NCBI RefSeq assembly: GCF_003173615.1
Contig: NZ_QGNA01000008.1
Span: forward strand, 1-64,000
Length of the DNA: 64,000 nt
DNA from: Falsiroseomonas bella
Lineage (GTDB): Bacteria; Pseudomonadota; Alphaproteobacteria; Acetobacterales; Acetobacteraceae
Reading direction: 5' to 3'
Every line of letters begins with the position of its first letter. Positions within the stretch are counted from its first letter, which is position 1. Shown here piece by piece: positions 16,781-25,973 of the stretch. The translations under genes and the position numbers were made by a program. Under the pieces are notes generated by a model, which was given only the letters and a program-made list of their open reading frames with translations, was not told the origin of the DNA and did no database searches.

Positions 16781-17860
16781 ATGTCCCTCACCCGCCGCAC
16801 CCTGATGGCCGGCGCCGGCGCGCTGGCAGGCGCCGCGACGCTCGGCCGCGATGCCGGGGCGCAGCAGCGCCTGAATGTCGGCGTGGTGCTCATCGGCCCC
16901 GTGGGCGATTTCGGCTGGTCGCACATGCACGACCAGGGCCGACGCCGCATGAGCGAGTTGCTGGGCGACCGCGTGAACGCGACGACCGTTGAGTCCGTCG
17001 CACCGCCCGATTTCGACCGCGTGGTGACGCAGCTGGTGCGCACCGGCCACCGGCTGATCTTCACCACCAGCTTCTCCTATTTCGCGCCGACGCAGCGCCT
17101 CGCGCCGCAGCACCCGCAGGTGTTCTTCGAGAACGCGACGGGCCCGACGACGCTGCCGAACATGGCGATCTACAATGCGCGCTTCTACGAAGGCCGCTAC
17201 ATCCAGGGCGTGATCGCGGCGCGCAAGTCGCGCAGCAAGACCATCGGCTACGTCGCCACCTTCCCGGTGCCGGAGGTGATCCACGCCATCAACACGGTGA
17301 TGCGCGGCGCGTGGTCCGTGGATCCTTCCATGAAGGTGCGCGTGGTGTGGGTGAACGCCTGGTCCAACCCGGCGCGCGAGGCCGATGCGGCGCGCGCGCT
17401 GATCGACCAGGGCTGCGACGTGCTGTGCAGCCACACCGACGGCCCGGCGCCGCTGCAGCTGGCCAATGAGCGCGGCGTGTTCGGCTTCGGCCAGGCGAGC
17501 GACATGACGCGCTTCGCGCCGCGCGCCCACCTGACCAGCAGCGTGAACAACTGGGGCGACTACTACGCGGAGCGCGCGCGCGCGGTGATCGACGGCAGCT
17601 GGCGCCCGACCGACACTTGGGGCGGCCTTGGCTCCGGCATGTTCCGCATGGCGCCCTGGACCAACATGACGCCCGAGGAAGTCAGCGAGGCCGAGCGCGT
17701 GCGCGACGCCATTGCCGCCGGCACACTGCATCCCTTCGAGGGGCCGATCGTCCGCCAGGACGGCACGCAGGTGATCGCGCAGGGCCAGCGCCTGACCGAC
17801 GACCAGATCCGCGCGATGAATTATTTCTACCGTGGGATCGACGTGGCGATCCCGGGGTGA
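16781..17860 (+). CDS. BMP-family ABC transporter substrate-binding protein
   Basis: A 359-residue periplasmic receptor. A Tat-type signal is evident (LTRRTLMAGAGALAG, cleavage near DAGAQQ). The mature part starts with LNVGVVLIGPVGDFGWSHMHDQGRRRM, the BMP/Med-family beginning, and continues with SFSYFAPTQRLAPQHPQVFF and HTDGPAPLQLANERGVFGFGQ. The BMP (basic membrane protein A-like) family binds nucleosides, purines or autoinducer-like ligands, and members beside duplicated ATPases are import receptors. A 10-bp perfect hairpin after the stop separates it from the convergent metal ATPase gene. Confidence 0.92.
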   Translation: MSLTRRTLMAGAGALAGAATLGRDAGAQQRLNVGVVLIGPVGDFGWSHMHDQGRRRMSELLGDRVNATTVESVAPPDFDRVVTQLVRTGHRLIFTTSFSYFAPTQRLAPQHPQVFFENATGPTTLPNMAIYNARFYEGRYIQGVIAARKSRSKTIGYVATFPVPEVIHAINTVMRGAWSVDPSMKVRVVWVNAWSNPAREADAARALIDQGCDVLCSHTDGPAPLQLANERGVFGFGQASDMTRFAPRAHLTSSVNNWGDYYAERARAVIDGSWRPTDTWGGLGSGMFRMAPWTNMTPEEVSEAERVRDAIAAGTLHPFEGPIVRQDGTQVIAQGQRLTDDQIRAMNYFYRGIDVAIPG

Positions 17861-17867
17861 AGGCGTC

Positions 17868-17893
17868 GGGGGCGCCCGATCAAGGGCGCCCCC
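17868..17893. terminator. bidirectional terminator hairpin
   Basis: GGGGGCGCCC (17868-17877) and GGGCGCCCCC (17884-17893) form a perfect 10-bp stem with a six-base loop in the 40-base gap between two convergent genes. There is no strong T run on either side. Confidence 0.6.
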
Positions 17894-17900
17894 TCACGCG

Positions 17901-20174
17901 TTACGCCGCCTCCGCGCTCATCCCCGCCAGCATCTCCTCCTCCGCCGCCAGGTGCAGGCGCAGCAGCGCCTCCAGCGCGAACAGCGTGCGGCGGAGTTCG
18001 GGCGCGGCGGCGGGCCAGTCGCGCTCCGCCACGCGCAGCAGCGTCGCGACGCGCTCGGCCTGGCCCTCCATCTCGGCATGCATCCGCACCAGCGGCGCCA
18101 TCGGGTCGGTGCCGCCGAGGCGCGCGGCGGCGGCGGGGTACAAGGCGCGCTCCTCCTCCTGCTGGTGCGGCACCAGCTCGGCGCGCAGGCGGTGCTCCAC
18201 CTCGGTCAGCGCGGGCAGCGCTGCGGGGGTGGGGCCGATGGCCTCGGCGCCGGCGCGCAGCGCCTCGGCCAGGTCGCGCAGGCCGGCATGCTCGGCATGG
18301 CGCGCGGCGAGGCCCGCCTCGGCGGGCAGGCTTGCGGGCGCGGCCTCGTCGGCGCCGGGGCGCAGCGCGCTGAGGGCATAGAGGATGGCGAAGACGTCGA
18401 TCCCCTCCTGCACCAGCGCGCCGGCCAGCGGCGGCAGGTAGCCGGCGGCGGCGACGGCCATCGCGACGCCGGACATGCCCATGCCCAGCGCGATGGCCTG
18501 GAAGGCGACGCGCCGCGCGCGGCGGGCGATGGCGACGGCCTCCGCCGCGCGGTCCACGCGATCCACCAGCAGCACGACGTCGCCGGCCTCGGCCGCCGCG
18601 GCGGTGCCATGCGCGCCCATCGCGATGCCGACATCGGCCGCGGCGAGCGCCGGCGCGTCGTTCACGCCGTCGCCGACCATCGCGGTGGGCGCGGCCTCCG
18701 ATTCGGCGCGCACGGCGGCGATCTTGTCGGCCGGCGCCTGGCCGGCAAGCACGGCATCGAGGCGCAGCGCGCGCGCGATGGGCGCCGCGGCGGCGGCGCG
18801 GTCGCCGGTGACGAGGACGATGCGCGTGATGCCGAGCGCGCGCAGCCGGCGCACGGCGCGCGGCGCTTCCTGGCGCAGGCCGTCGGCCATGACGAAGGCG
18901 GCGGCGGGGCGGCCATCCACGGCGAGCCAGGCGACCGAGCCCGCCGCGGCGGAAACCTGCGCGGCCACGCCGAAGCCGTCCTCCGGCGCGATGCCGGCGG
19001 AGCGCAGGAAGCCTTCGGCGCCGAGAAGCACCGCATGGCCCTCGACGCTGCCGGCGAGGCCGCCGCCGGCGACCTCGGCGAGCTCATCGGGCACGGGCAG
19101 CGACAGGCCGCGCGAGGCGGCCGCCGCGACCAGCGCGGCGGAGACGGGGTGCGTCGAGCCCTGCGCCACGGCGGCGGCGAGGCGCAGCGCCGCCTCCCGC
19201 CCCAGCGCCGGGTCCGCATCCACGGCGGCGAGGCGCGGGCGGCCGGGGGTGAGGGTGCCGGTCTTGTCGAACAGCACGGTGCGCACGCGGGCGAGGCGCT
19301 CCAGCGCGCCGCCGCCCTTCACCACGATGCCGCGCCGCGCCGCGCGGCCGATGCCGGCGACGAGCGCCACCGGCGCGGCCAGGATCAGCGGGCAGGGTGT
19401 CGCCACCACCAGCACCGCCAGCGCCCGCACCGGATCGCCCGTGACCGCCCAGGCGCCGAGCGAGAGCACGCCGGTGAAGGCGACGAAGCCGAGCGCCCAG
19501 CGATCCGCCAGGCGGGCCATCGGCGCGCGCTCGGCCGCCGCCTGCTCGGCCAGGCGGACGATGGCGGCATAGGTGCTGGCGCCGGCCTCGTGGCTGGCGC
19601 GCAGGCGAAAGGCGGGGCCGGCATTGACCGCACCGCTGCGCAGCGCGGCGCCGGCGGCGAAGCGGACCGGCAGCGGCTCTCCCGTCAGGGCGCTCTCGTC
19701 GAGCGAGGCCTCGGCATCCTCCAGCGTGCCGTCGGCGGGAACCGTCTCGCCCGGGCGGACCAGCAGCAGGTCGCCGGGGCGGATCGCCTCGACGCCGATC
19801 TCCTGCACCGTGCCGTCCTCCAGCCGGGCGGCGCGGCGGGGGGCGCGGGCCATGAGCTCGGTCAGCGCGCCGGTGGCGCGGCCCTCGGCCCAGGCTTCCA
19901 GCGCCTCGCCGCCCGCGACCATCAGGGCGACGACGGCGGCGGCCGCGGCCTCGCCCAGCAGGACGGCGGCGAGGATGGCGGCGAGCGCCACGGCATCCAC
20001 CCCGACGCGGCCGCCGAGCAGGGAGCGGACCAGGCCCCAGCCGACATGCGCCGCGACGGGCAGCGCGCCGATGGACCAGGCCCAGGCGGCCTCCCGCGGC
20101 AAGCCGCCGAGGAAGAGGGCCAGGCCGAGGACGAGGCAGAGGAGGACCCAGCCGAGGAGCATGTAGCGACGCAT
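17901..20174 (-). CDS. nia: P1B-5-type heavy-metal ATPase fused to a hemerythrin domain (Nia-like)
   Basis: The 757-residue protein has no N-terminal metal-binding domain. It starts with two hydrophobic helices and has the A-domain TGEP (about 164-167), TPCP in the fourth core membrane segment (259-262), phosphorylation site DKTGT (303-307), an STHP segment (340-343) and GDGVNDAP (501-508). A soluble helical domain follows from about residue 620 with hemerythrin-like ligands: H626, H629, H661, H670 with E674, H699, and H741 with E745. The TPCP motif plus a C-terminal hemerythrin domain defines the P1B-5 group; Sinorhizobium Nia of this group exports Ni and Fe. Export of Fe(II)/Ni(II) with the di-iron domain as a sensor is therefore inferred. 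It is divergent from pnp across a 421-base gap. Confidence 0.88.
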   Translation of the reverse strand: MRRYMLLGWVLLCLVLGLALFLGGLPREAAWAWSIGALPVAAHVGWGLVRSLLGGRVGVDAVALAAILAAVLLGEAAAAAVVALMVAGGEALEAWAEGRATGALTELMARAPRRAARLEDGTVQEIGVEAIRPGDLLLVRPGETVPADGTLEDAEASLDESALTGEPLPVRFAAGAALRSGAVNAGPAFRLRASHEAGASTYAAIVRLAEQAAAERAPMARLADRWALGFVAFTGVLSLGAWAVTGDPVRALAVLVVATPCPLILAAPVALVAGIGRAARRGIVVKGGGALERLARVRTVLFDKTGTLTPGRPRLAAVDADPALGREAALRLAAAVAQGSTHPVSAALVAAAASRGLSLPVPDELAEVAGGGLAGSVEGHAVLLGAEGFLRSAGIAPEDGFGVAAQVSAAAGSVAWLAVDGRPAAAFVMADGLRQEAPRAVRRLRALGITRIVLVTGDRAAAAAPIARALRLDAVLAGQAPADKIAAVRAESEAAPTAMVGDGVNDAPALAAADVGIAMGAHGTAAAAEAGDVVLLVDRVDRAAEAVAIARRARRVAFQAIALGMGMSGVAMAVAAAGYLPPLAGALVQEGIDVFAILYALSALRPGADEAAPASLPAEAGLAARHAEHAGLRDLAEALRAGAEAIGPTPAALPALTEVEHRLRAELVPHQQEEERALYPAAAARLGGTDPMAPLVRMHAEMEGQAERVATLLRVAERDWPAAAPELRRTLFALEALLRLHLAAEEEMLAGMSAEAA

Positions 20175-20595
20175 GGTGGGCAGTCTGGCGCCGGCCCGGC
20201 CGGCCCGAAATGCCCTGGATCAACCCGGTTGCGTGTTTTTCCCTGGCCTTTCCCGGGGGGAAGCCCTAGATAGCGGCCGCGGTCGGTCCCCAAGGCGGGG
20301 TCCGGCCCGCGCTGCGATGGCAGCGGATTGCACGAGATTGCCGCCAGGCCTCCGGGACGATGGCGGCGTTTCCGGCCACATGGGTTTTCCCGTTTGGGGC
20401 GGTTCTATCCGGTGCTCCGGAGCCCCCTTCCCATGCCGCCCGAGACGCCGCTGCCACACCAGGGCGCCGCCTACGCGGTCAGGCAGACTCTCGGACGGAT
20501 CCCTGTCGTCGTTTCCTGGCCGTGCGCGCGCGCTGTCGCGTGCGCGGCCGCATGTCATGGCCGCGGCAAGGGTGCCGGGCCGAGAAGGACGACGC
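20175..20595 (+). promoter_or_regulatory. 421-base nia-pnp intergenic region with long pnp leader
   Basis: This gap holds the divergent starts of the P1B-5 ATPase and pnp. I see no rpsO, although rpsO usually precedes pnp in proteobacteria, and no other credible gene; several open frames cross it but lack protein-like sequence. The clearest structure is the GC-rich hairpin at 20518-20549. Around 20400 the sequence is somewhat less GC-rich (TTTTCCCGTTTGG), and a promoter may lie there, but no convincing -35/-10 pair was identified. Confidence 0.5.
20518..20549 (+). promoter_or_regulatory. hairpin in the pnp leader, candidate RNase III/PNPase autoregulation site
   Basis: The 32 bases form one nearly perfect hairpin: GGCCGTGCGCGCG pairs with CGCGTGCGCGGCC, with two G-U pairs in RNA and a short loop. 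It ends 46 bases before the pnp ATG. In E. coli a leader hairpin at a similar place is cut by RNase III and then lets PNPase repress its own message. The same role here is inference from position and shape. Confidence 0.45.
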
Positions 20596-22842
20596 ATGTT
20601 CGACAAGTATTTCCGCAAGGAAATCGCCTGGGGCGGCCAGCTCCTGGTCCTCGAGACCGGCAAGGTGGCACGCCAGGCTGATGGCGCGGTGATGGCCCGC
20701 CTCGGCGACACCATCGTGCTCTGCACGGCGGTGGGCAACCGCGGCGTGAAGCCCGGCCAGGACTTCTTCCCGCTGACCGTGAACTACCAGGAGAAGGCCT
20801 TCGCCGCGGGCAAGATCCCCGGCGGCTTCTTCAAGCGCGAGGGCCGGCCCTCCGAATCCGAGACGCTGATCTCCCGCCTCATCGACCGGCCGATCCGCCC
20901 GCTCTTCCCGGACGGCTTCCGCAACGAGGTGCAGGTGATCGCGACGGTGCTGTCGCATGACCTGGAGAACGACCCGGACATCGTCGCGATGGTCGGCTGC
21001 TCGGCGGCGCTGACGCTCTCGGGCATTCCGTTCTTCGGGCCGATCGGCGCGGCGCGCGTGGGCTATGTGGACGGGCAGTACGTGCTGAACCCGACGCTCG
21101 CGCAGCGCAAGCAGAGCCAGCTCGACCTCGTCGTCGCCGGCACCGCCGAGGGCGTGCTGATGGTCGAATCCGAGGCGCAGGAGCTCTCCGAGGAGGTGAT
21201 GCTCGGCGCGCTCGAGTTCGGCCACAAGAGCTTCCAGTCGGTCATCCAGGGCATCATCGAGCTGGCCGAGGTCGCCGCGAAGGAACCCTGGGCACTGCCC
21301 GAGGAGAACGAGGCGGAGAAGACGCTGAAGGCCCGCATCGCGGAGATCGGCCGCGCGCCGATGGCCGAGGCCTACAAGATCATCCCGAAGCTCGAGCGGC
21401 AGAACGCCGTCGGCGCGGTGAAGAAGCAGGTGGTCGCGCAGCTCGAGGCCGAGGGCCTGGACGCCGCCGCGGCGAAGGGCCTGCTGAAGGAGCTGGAGGC
21501 GGACGTCGTCCGCAACAACATCCTCGACACCGGCCTGCGCATCGACGGCCGCGACACCAAGACCGTGCGGCCGATCCGGGCCGAGGTCGGCGTGCTGCCG
21601 CGCGCGCATGGCTCGGCGCTGTTCACCCGCGGCGAGACGCAGGCCTTCTGCGTGGCGACGCTGGGCACCGGGCAGGACGAGCAGATCATCGACGCGCTCA
21701 CGGGCGAGTACCGCGAGCACTTCATGCTGCACTACAACTTCCCGCCGTTCAGCGTGAACGAGACCGGCCGCATGGGCTCGCCCGGGCGGCGTGAGATCGG
21801 CCACGGCAAGCTGGCCTGGCGCGCGATCCGGCCCGTGCTGCCGGAGAAGGAGAAGTTCCCCTACACGCTGCGCGTGGTCAGCGAGATCACGGAGAGCAAC
21901 GGCTCCTCCTCCATGGCGACGGTCTGCGGCACCTCCCTCGCGCTGATGGATGCCGGCGCGCCGCTGAAGCGGCCCGTGGCGGGCATCGCGATGGGCCTGA
22001 TCAAGGAGGAAAAGGGCTTCGCCGTGCTGTCCGACATCCTCGGCGACGAGGACCATCTCGGCGACATGGACTTCAAGGTGGCGGGCACCGAGGGCGGCGT
22101 GACCTCGCTGCAGATGGACATCAAGATCACCTCCATCACCTTCGAGATCATGAAGATCGCCCTCGGCCAGGCGCGCGACGGGCGCCTGCACATCCTGGGC
22201 GAGATGGCGAAGGGGATCAGCGGCGCCCGCGGCGACGTGGCCGCGACCGCGCCGCGGATCACCGTGATCAGCATCAACAAGGACAAGATCCGCGACGTCA
22301 TCGGATCGGGCGGCAAGGTGATCCGCGAGATCGTCGAGCAGACCGGCACGAAGATCGACATCGACGACGACGGCACGATCAAGGTGGCCGCGACCAGCAC
22401 GGAAGCCGCGCAGAAGGCGATCGACTGGATCCAGGGCATCGTCGCCGAGCCGGAGATCAACAAGATCTACACCGGCAAGGTGGTGAAGACCGCCGAGTTC
22501 GGCGCCTTCGTGAACTTCCTCGGCGCCAAGGACGGGCTGGTCCACATCAGCGAGCTCGCCAATGAGCGCGTGCAGAAGACCACCGACGTCGTGAAGGAAG
22601 GCGACGCGGTGAAGGTGAAGGTCATCGGCTTCGACGACCGCGGCAAGGTGAAGCTGTCCATGCGCGTCGTGGACCAGCAGACCGGCGCCGACATCACCGA
22701 GCAGGTGGGCGCGCGCCGTCCGCGCCCCGAGGGCGAGAATGGCGAGCGGGGCGAGCGGGGCGACCGCGGCCCCCGTCGTGACCGCGACCGCGGCCCCCGG
22801 CGCGACCGCGATGGGGGCGACGGCCGCGACGCGGCCGAGTGA
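20596..22842 (+). CDS. pnp: polyribonucleotide nucleotidyltransferase (PNPase)
   Basis: The 748-residue protein starts with [20 protein letters not shown] at ATG 20596, with GAAGGA six bases upstream; the open frame upstream is not coding. It has two RNase PH-like domains (about residues 5-210 and 310-540, the second with GRRE and the [18 protein letters not shown] active-site region), a KH domain ([14 protein letters not shown], about 570-584) and an S1 domain ([17 protein letters not shown] to [11 protein letters not shown]). PNPase degrades RNA from the 3' end with phosphate and is part of the RNA degradosome. The C-terminal tail after about residue 705 is an Arg/Gly/Asp-rich disordered extension, which accounts for its above-average length. 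Confidence 0.97.
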   Translation: MFDKYFRKEIAWGGQLLVLETGKVARQADGAVMARLGDTIVLCTAVGNRGVKPGQDFFPLTVNYQEKAFAAGKIPGGFFKREGRPSESETLISRLIDRPIRPLFPDGFRNEVQVIATVLSHDLENDPDIVAMVGCSAALTLSGIPFFGPIGAARVGYVDGQYVLNPTLAQRKQSQLDLVVAGTAEGVLMVESEAQELSEEVMLGALEFGHKSFQSVIQGIIELAEVAAKEPWALPEENEAEKTLKARIAEIGRAPMAEAYKIIPKLERQNAVGAVKKQVVAQLEAEGLDAAAAKGLLKELEADVVRNNILDTGLRIDGRDTKTVRPIRAEVGVLPRAHGSALFTRGETQAFCVATLGTGQDEQIIDALTGEYREHFMLHYNFPPFSVNETGRMGSPGRREIGHGKLAWRAIRPVLPEKEKFPYTLRVVSEITESNGSSSMATVCGTSLALMDAGAPLKRPVAGIAMGLIKEEKGFAVLSDILGDEDHLGDMDFKVAGTEGGVTSLQMDIKITSITFEIMKIALGQARDGRLHILGEMAKGISGARGDVAATAPRITVISINKDKIRDVIGSGGKVIREIVEQTGTKIDIDDDGTIKVAATSTEAAQKAIDWIQGIVAEPEINKIYTGKVVKTAEFGAFVNFLGAKDGLVHISELANERVQKTTDVVKEGDAVKVKVIGFDDRGKVKLSMRVVDQQTGADITEQVGARRPRPEGENGERGERGDRGPRRDRDRGPRRDRDGGDGRDAAE

Positions 22843-22860
22843 GCGCCTGACGAAGGCGCC

Positions 22861-22888
22861 GGCCGGCCCCTCCCAAAGGGGGCCGGCC
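22861..22888 (+). terminator. strong hairpin after pnp
   Basis: GGCCGGCCCC (22861-22870) pairs perfectly with GGGGCCGGCC (22879-22888) round TCCCAAAG, 18 bases after the pnp stop. The stem is very GC-rich but no T run follows. Confidence 0.6.
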
Positions 22889-22965
22889 GCGCCATCTTCG
22901 CGTCATGGTCGCCGCGGGCTACAAGCCGCGGCACGGAACTGGACAGTCACCGGAGCGAGACAGCC

Positions 22966-24366
22966 TTGAAGGCGATCAACCCGATCCGCATGGGCGGCGT
23001 CGAGGTGCTGCCCCTGGTCGAGGGCGGCAAGGGCGTGGCGGTATCGAACGGCGCAACCTGCGGGGGCTGGGCCTCCGGCGGGGGCGTCGGCACCTTCTCC
23101 GGCGTCAATGCCGACAGCTACGACGCCGACGGCAACGTCATCCGGCAGGTCTATCACGGCCGCACCCGGCGCGACCGGCACGAGGAACTCGTGGCCTACG
23201 GCATCGCCGGCGGCATCGCCCAGGCGCGCATCGCGCATGAGATCGCCGGCGGCCAGGGCCGCATCCACATGAACGTGCTGTGGGAGATGGGCGGCGCGGA
23301 GCGCGTGGCGCGCGGCGTGCTGGAAGGCGCGAAGGGCCTGGTGCACGGCATCACCTGCGGCGCCGGCATGCCCTATCGCCTGGGCGATCTCGCGCGCGAA
23401 TACGGCGTGCACTACTACCCGATCATCTCTTCCGCCCGCGCCTTCTCCGCGCTGTGGAAGCGGTCCTACAGCAAGACGCGCGAATGGCTGGGCGGCGTGG
23501 TCTACGAGGATCCGTGGCTCGCCGGCGGGCACAACGGCCTGTCGAACAGCGAGGATCCGAAGCGGCCCGAGGACCCCTTCCCCCGCGTGCTGAAGCTGCG
23601 CCAGACCATGAACGAGTTCGGCCTGAACGAGGTGCCGATCATCATGGCCGGCGGCGTCTGGTGGCTGGAGGAATGGGAGGACTGGATCGACAACCCGGAT
23701 CTCGGCCCGGTCGCGTTCCAGTTCGGCACCCGCCCCCTGCTGACGCAGGAAAGCCCGATCAGCGAGGAATGGAAGCGGCGCCTGCTGACGCTGAAGGATG
23801 GCGACGTGCTGCTGCAGCCCTTCTCGCCGACCGGCTTCTACAGCTCCGCGGTCCACAACGACTTCCTGCGCGAGCTCGAGGCCCGCAACGAGCGCCAGGT
23901 CGCCTACACGACCGAGCCCGTGGGCGACCACATCGCCGAATACGGCGTCGGCCCGCGCAAGCGCCTCGTCTACCTGGCACCGCACGACATGGCCCGCGTG
24001 GCGCATTGGGAGGCCGAGGGCTTCACCGAGGCGATGCGCACGCCCGACAACACGCTGATCTTCGTCACGCCGGACAAGGCGAAGGAGATCGTGCAGGACC
24101 AGGTGGACTGCATGGGCTGCCTCTCGCATTGCCGGTTCAGCAACTGGGCGCAGACCGAGCCCGATTTCAGCACCGGCAAGAAGGCCGATCCGCGCAGCTT
24201 CTGCATCCAGAAGACGCTGCAGGACATCGCGCATGGCGGGAAGCTGGACGAGAACCTGATGTTCTCCGGCCACAACGCCTACCGCTTCGGCACGGACCCC
24301 TTCTACTCGAATGGCTTCGTGCCGACGGCGAAGCAGCTGGTCGAGCGGATCATGACCGGCCGCTGA
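22966..24366 (+). CDS. nitronate monooxygenase-like FMN protein with C-terminal Cys motif
   Basis: The 466-residue protein fits the 2-nitropropane dioxygenase/FabK-like FMN TIM-barrel family. Landmarks are NGATCGGWASGGGVGTFS near residue 28-45, GVVYEDPWLAGGHNG (about 173-187) and VPIIMAGGVWW (about 222-232), the usual FMN-phosphate site. The start is TTG 22966 (MKAINPIRMGG); no ATG precedes the conserved N-terminus. An unusual extension of more than 100 residues follows the barrel and contains CMGCLSHC (near residue 382) and a further FCIQ Cys, which could ligate metal or form disulphides. It is a single gene downstream of pnp. Substrate unknown; nitronates are the family default, and the extension makes another oxidation plausible. 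Confidence 0.75.
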   Translation: MKAINPIRMGGVEVLPLVEGGKGVAVSNGATCGGWASGGGVGTFSGVNADSYDADGNVIRQVYHGRTRRDRHEELVAYGIAGGIAQARIAHEIAGGQGRIHMNVLWEMGGAERVARGVLEGAKGLVHGITCGAGMPYRLGDLAREYGVHYYPIISSARAFSALWKRSYSKTREWLGGVVYEDPWLAGGHNGLSNSEDPKRPEDPFPRVLKLRQTMNEFGLNEVPIIMAGGVWWLEEWEDWIDNPDLGPVAFQFGTRPLLTQESPISEEWKRRLLTLKDGDVLLQPFSPTGFYSSAVHNDFLRELEARNERQVAYTTEPVGDHIAEYGVGPRKRLVYLAPHDMARVAHWEAEGFTEAMRTPDNTLIFVTPDKAKEIVQDQVDCMGCLSHCRFSNWAQTEPDFSTGKKADPRSFCIQKTLQDIAHGGKLDENLMFSGHNAYRFGTDPFYSNGFVPTAKQLVERIMTGR

Positions 24367-24444
24367 GGCCGCCGGGGGCGCGCATCCTCACGGTGCCTCG
24401 ACCACGGATGACAGGGCGGCGTGCCGCAGCCTAGGCTCGCCGGC

Positions 24445-24966
24445 ATGGACACCTCCGCAACGCGGCCCGGCGTGATGCCGCGCCTTCGGCACGAGATGCG
24501 CAGCTATGCGCTGACCGTGCTCTACCTCTCCGTCTGCTTCGCCGCGATCCAGCTCTACAAGGCCGCGCTGCTGACCGAGGAATCGCTGCGCTACACGACC
24601 TATGGCTTCGCCCTGATCAAGGCGGCGGTGCTGGGGAAGTTCCTGATGCTGGGCGAGGCGGCGAAGGTGGGCCGCCGGGTGGCGGGCGAGCCGCTGCTGC
24701 GCGGCGCGCTGCGCGGGTCGCTGCTGCTGCTGCTGGTCCTGGTCGTGCTGACCGCGATCGAGGAGCTCGTGGCGGGGGCGCTGCACGGGCTGCATCCCGC
24801 GCAGGTCCTGGATGAGCACGTCGCGGGCGGGCGCTGGGCGGAGTTCCTGGCCTATTGCCTGCTGGTCTGGCTGTTCCTGATCCCCTATCTCGGCCTGAAG
24901 CACCTGTCGGAGCTGCTGGGCCCGGAGGCCTTCGGCCGCGCCCTGCGGGGCGAGAGACTGGGCTGA
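24445..24966 (+). CDS. four-helix integral membrane protein, unknown function
   Basis: From ATG 24445 the protein has 173 residues. Four hydrophobic segments are visible: AVLYLSVCFAAIQLY-like near residues 27-45, TYGFALIKAAVLGKFLML near 54-72, SLLLLLVLVVLTAIEEL near 92-108 and AEFLAYCLLVWLFLIPYLGL near 135-154. Charged loops contain conserved-looking KAALLTEESLRY. A GTG at 24421 would add eight residues. I do not recognise a family. It lies between the flavoprotein and the two-component pair, on the same strand as both. Confidence 0.7.
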   Translation: MDTSATRPGVMPRLRHEMRSYALTVLYLSVCFAAIQLYKAALLTEESLRYTTYGFALIKAAVLGKFLMLGEAAKVGRRVAGEPLLRGALRGSLLLLLVLVVLTAIEELVAGALHGLHPAQVLDEHVAGGRWAEFLAYCLLVWLFLIPYLGLKHLSELLGPEAFGRALRGERLG

Positions 24967-24967
24967 C

Positions 24968-25011
24968 CCCGGACGGCGCGGGGGCGCGCTCCCCCGGCGG
25001 CCTCGTCCGGG
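24968..25011 (+). terminator. long interrupted hairpin after the membrane-protein gene
   Basis: CCCGGACG (24968-24975) pairs with CGTCCGGG (25004-25011), with an inner GGGGG/CCCCC stem (24980-24984 with 24991-24995). It starts two bases after the stop. There is no T run. Confidence 0.45.
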
Positions 25012-25103
25012 AGGGCGTGATCCGGTGCCGCGCCGCATCGCCGCTACCAATCCCTGCCGATGCCGGTATGGTGGCCCCGCTTGGGGGCGGAACGGTCCGG
25101 CAG

Positions 25104-25841
25104 ATGACGCAGGGCTTGGCGCGCATCGCGGTGGTCGAGGACGAGGGCGACCTGCGCGAAGTCATGGTGGAGTATCTGCGCGTGCAGGGCTTTCACGCCC
25201 TGCCCTGCGGCGATGGCGCCGCGCTGGATGCCGTGCTGGCGGACGCGCCGGTGGAGGCGGTGCTGCTCGACATCAACCTGCCGCGCGAAGGCGGTCTTTC
25301 GATCGCGCGGCGGCTCGGGGCGCTGCCCGATCCGCCCGGCATCCTGATGGTCACGGCGCTTGGCGATTCGATGGACCGCATCGTCGGTCTCGAGATCGGC
25401 GCCGACGACTACATCGCGAAGCCCTTCGAGCTGCGCGAGCTGCTGGCGCGGCTGCGCAGCGTGCTGCGACGCCGGCGCGCGCTGGCCGAGGCCGCGGCAG
25501 CGGCGCAGGCGGCGCCGGAACGCGCGATGCCCGCCGAATGCCGCTTCGGCCCCTATCGCCTGCGCCCCGCGGAGCGGCGGCTGCTGGACGGCGACGGCGC
25601 GGAGGTGGCGCTGACGCCGATGGAATTCGACCTGCTGCAGATGCTGGCCGAGAACCCGAACCAGGTGCTGACGCGCGAGCGGCTGCTGCGCCTGCCCGCC
25701 GGGGAGGAGGCCGATCCCCTCGACCGCTCCATCGACATCCGCGTCACGCGCCTGCGTCGCAAGCTGGAGGCCGATCCCGCCAACCCCACCCTGATCCGCA
25801 CGGTGCGCGGCCAGGGCTACCAGTTCACGCCTGATGGTTGA
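25104..25841 (+). CDS. OmpR/PhoB-family response regulator
   Basis: The 245-residue protein has a receiver domain (acidic VVEDE at 10-14, phosphoacceptor D56 in LLDINLP, conserved Lys in IAKPFE near 106) and a winged-helix DNA-binding domain from about residue 145 (EVALTPMEFDLLQMLAENPN, then RVTRLRRKLEADPANPTLIRTVRGQGYQF). ATG 25104 gives a normal N-terminus; a longer open frame upstream has no family resemblance. It precedes a hybrid histidine kinase by 132 bases on the same strand and is its probable partner. The genes it controls are unknown. Confidence 0.93.
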   Translation: MTQGLARIAVVEDEGDLREVMVEYLRVQGFHALPCGDGAALDAVLADAPVEAVLLDINLPREGGLSIARRLGALPDPPGILMVTALGDSMDRIVGLEIGADDYIAKPFELRELLARLRSVLRRRRALAEAAAAAQAAPERAMPAECRFGPYRLRPAERRLLDGDGAEVALTPMEFDLLQMLAENPNQVLTRERLLRLPAGEEADPLDRSIDIRVTRLRRKLEADPANPTLIRTVRGQGYQFTPDG

Positions 25842-25973
25842 TGCCTCAAGCGCCGGCGCCGGCCTCCGCCGGCTTGGCTTGCGCGCCTCAGACATGGTGC
25901 GCCCGGCCATGCGGGCCCAAGCCGCGCGCGCCGCATGCGCGGCGTGGCGCCGTCCGCCCGGAGGCAGCACCGC

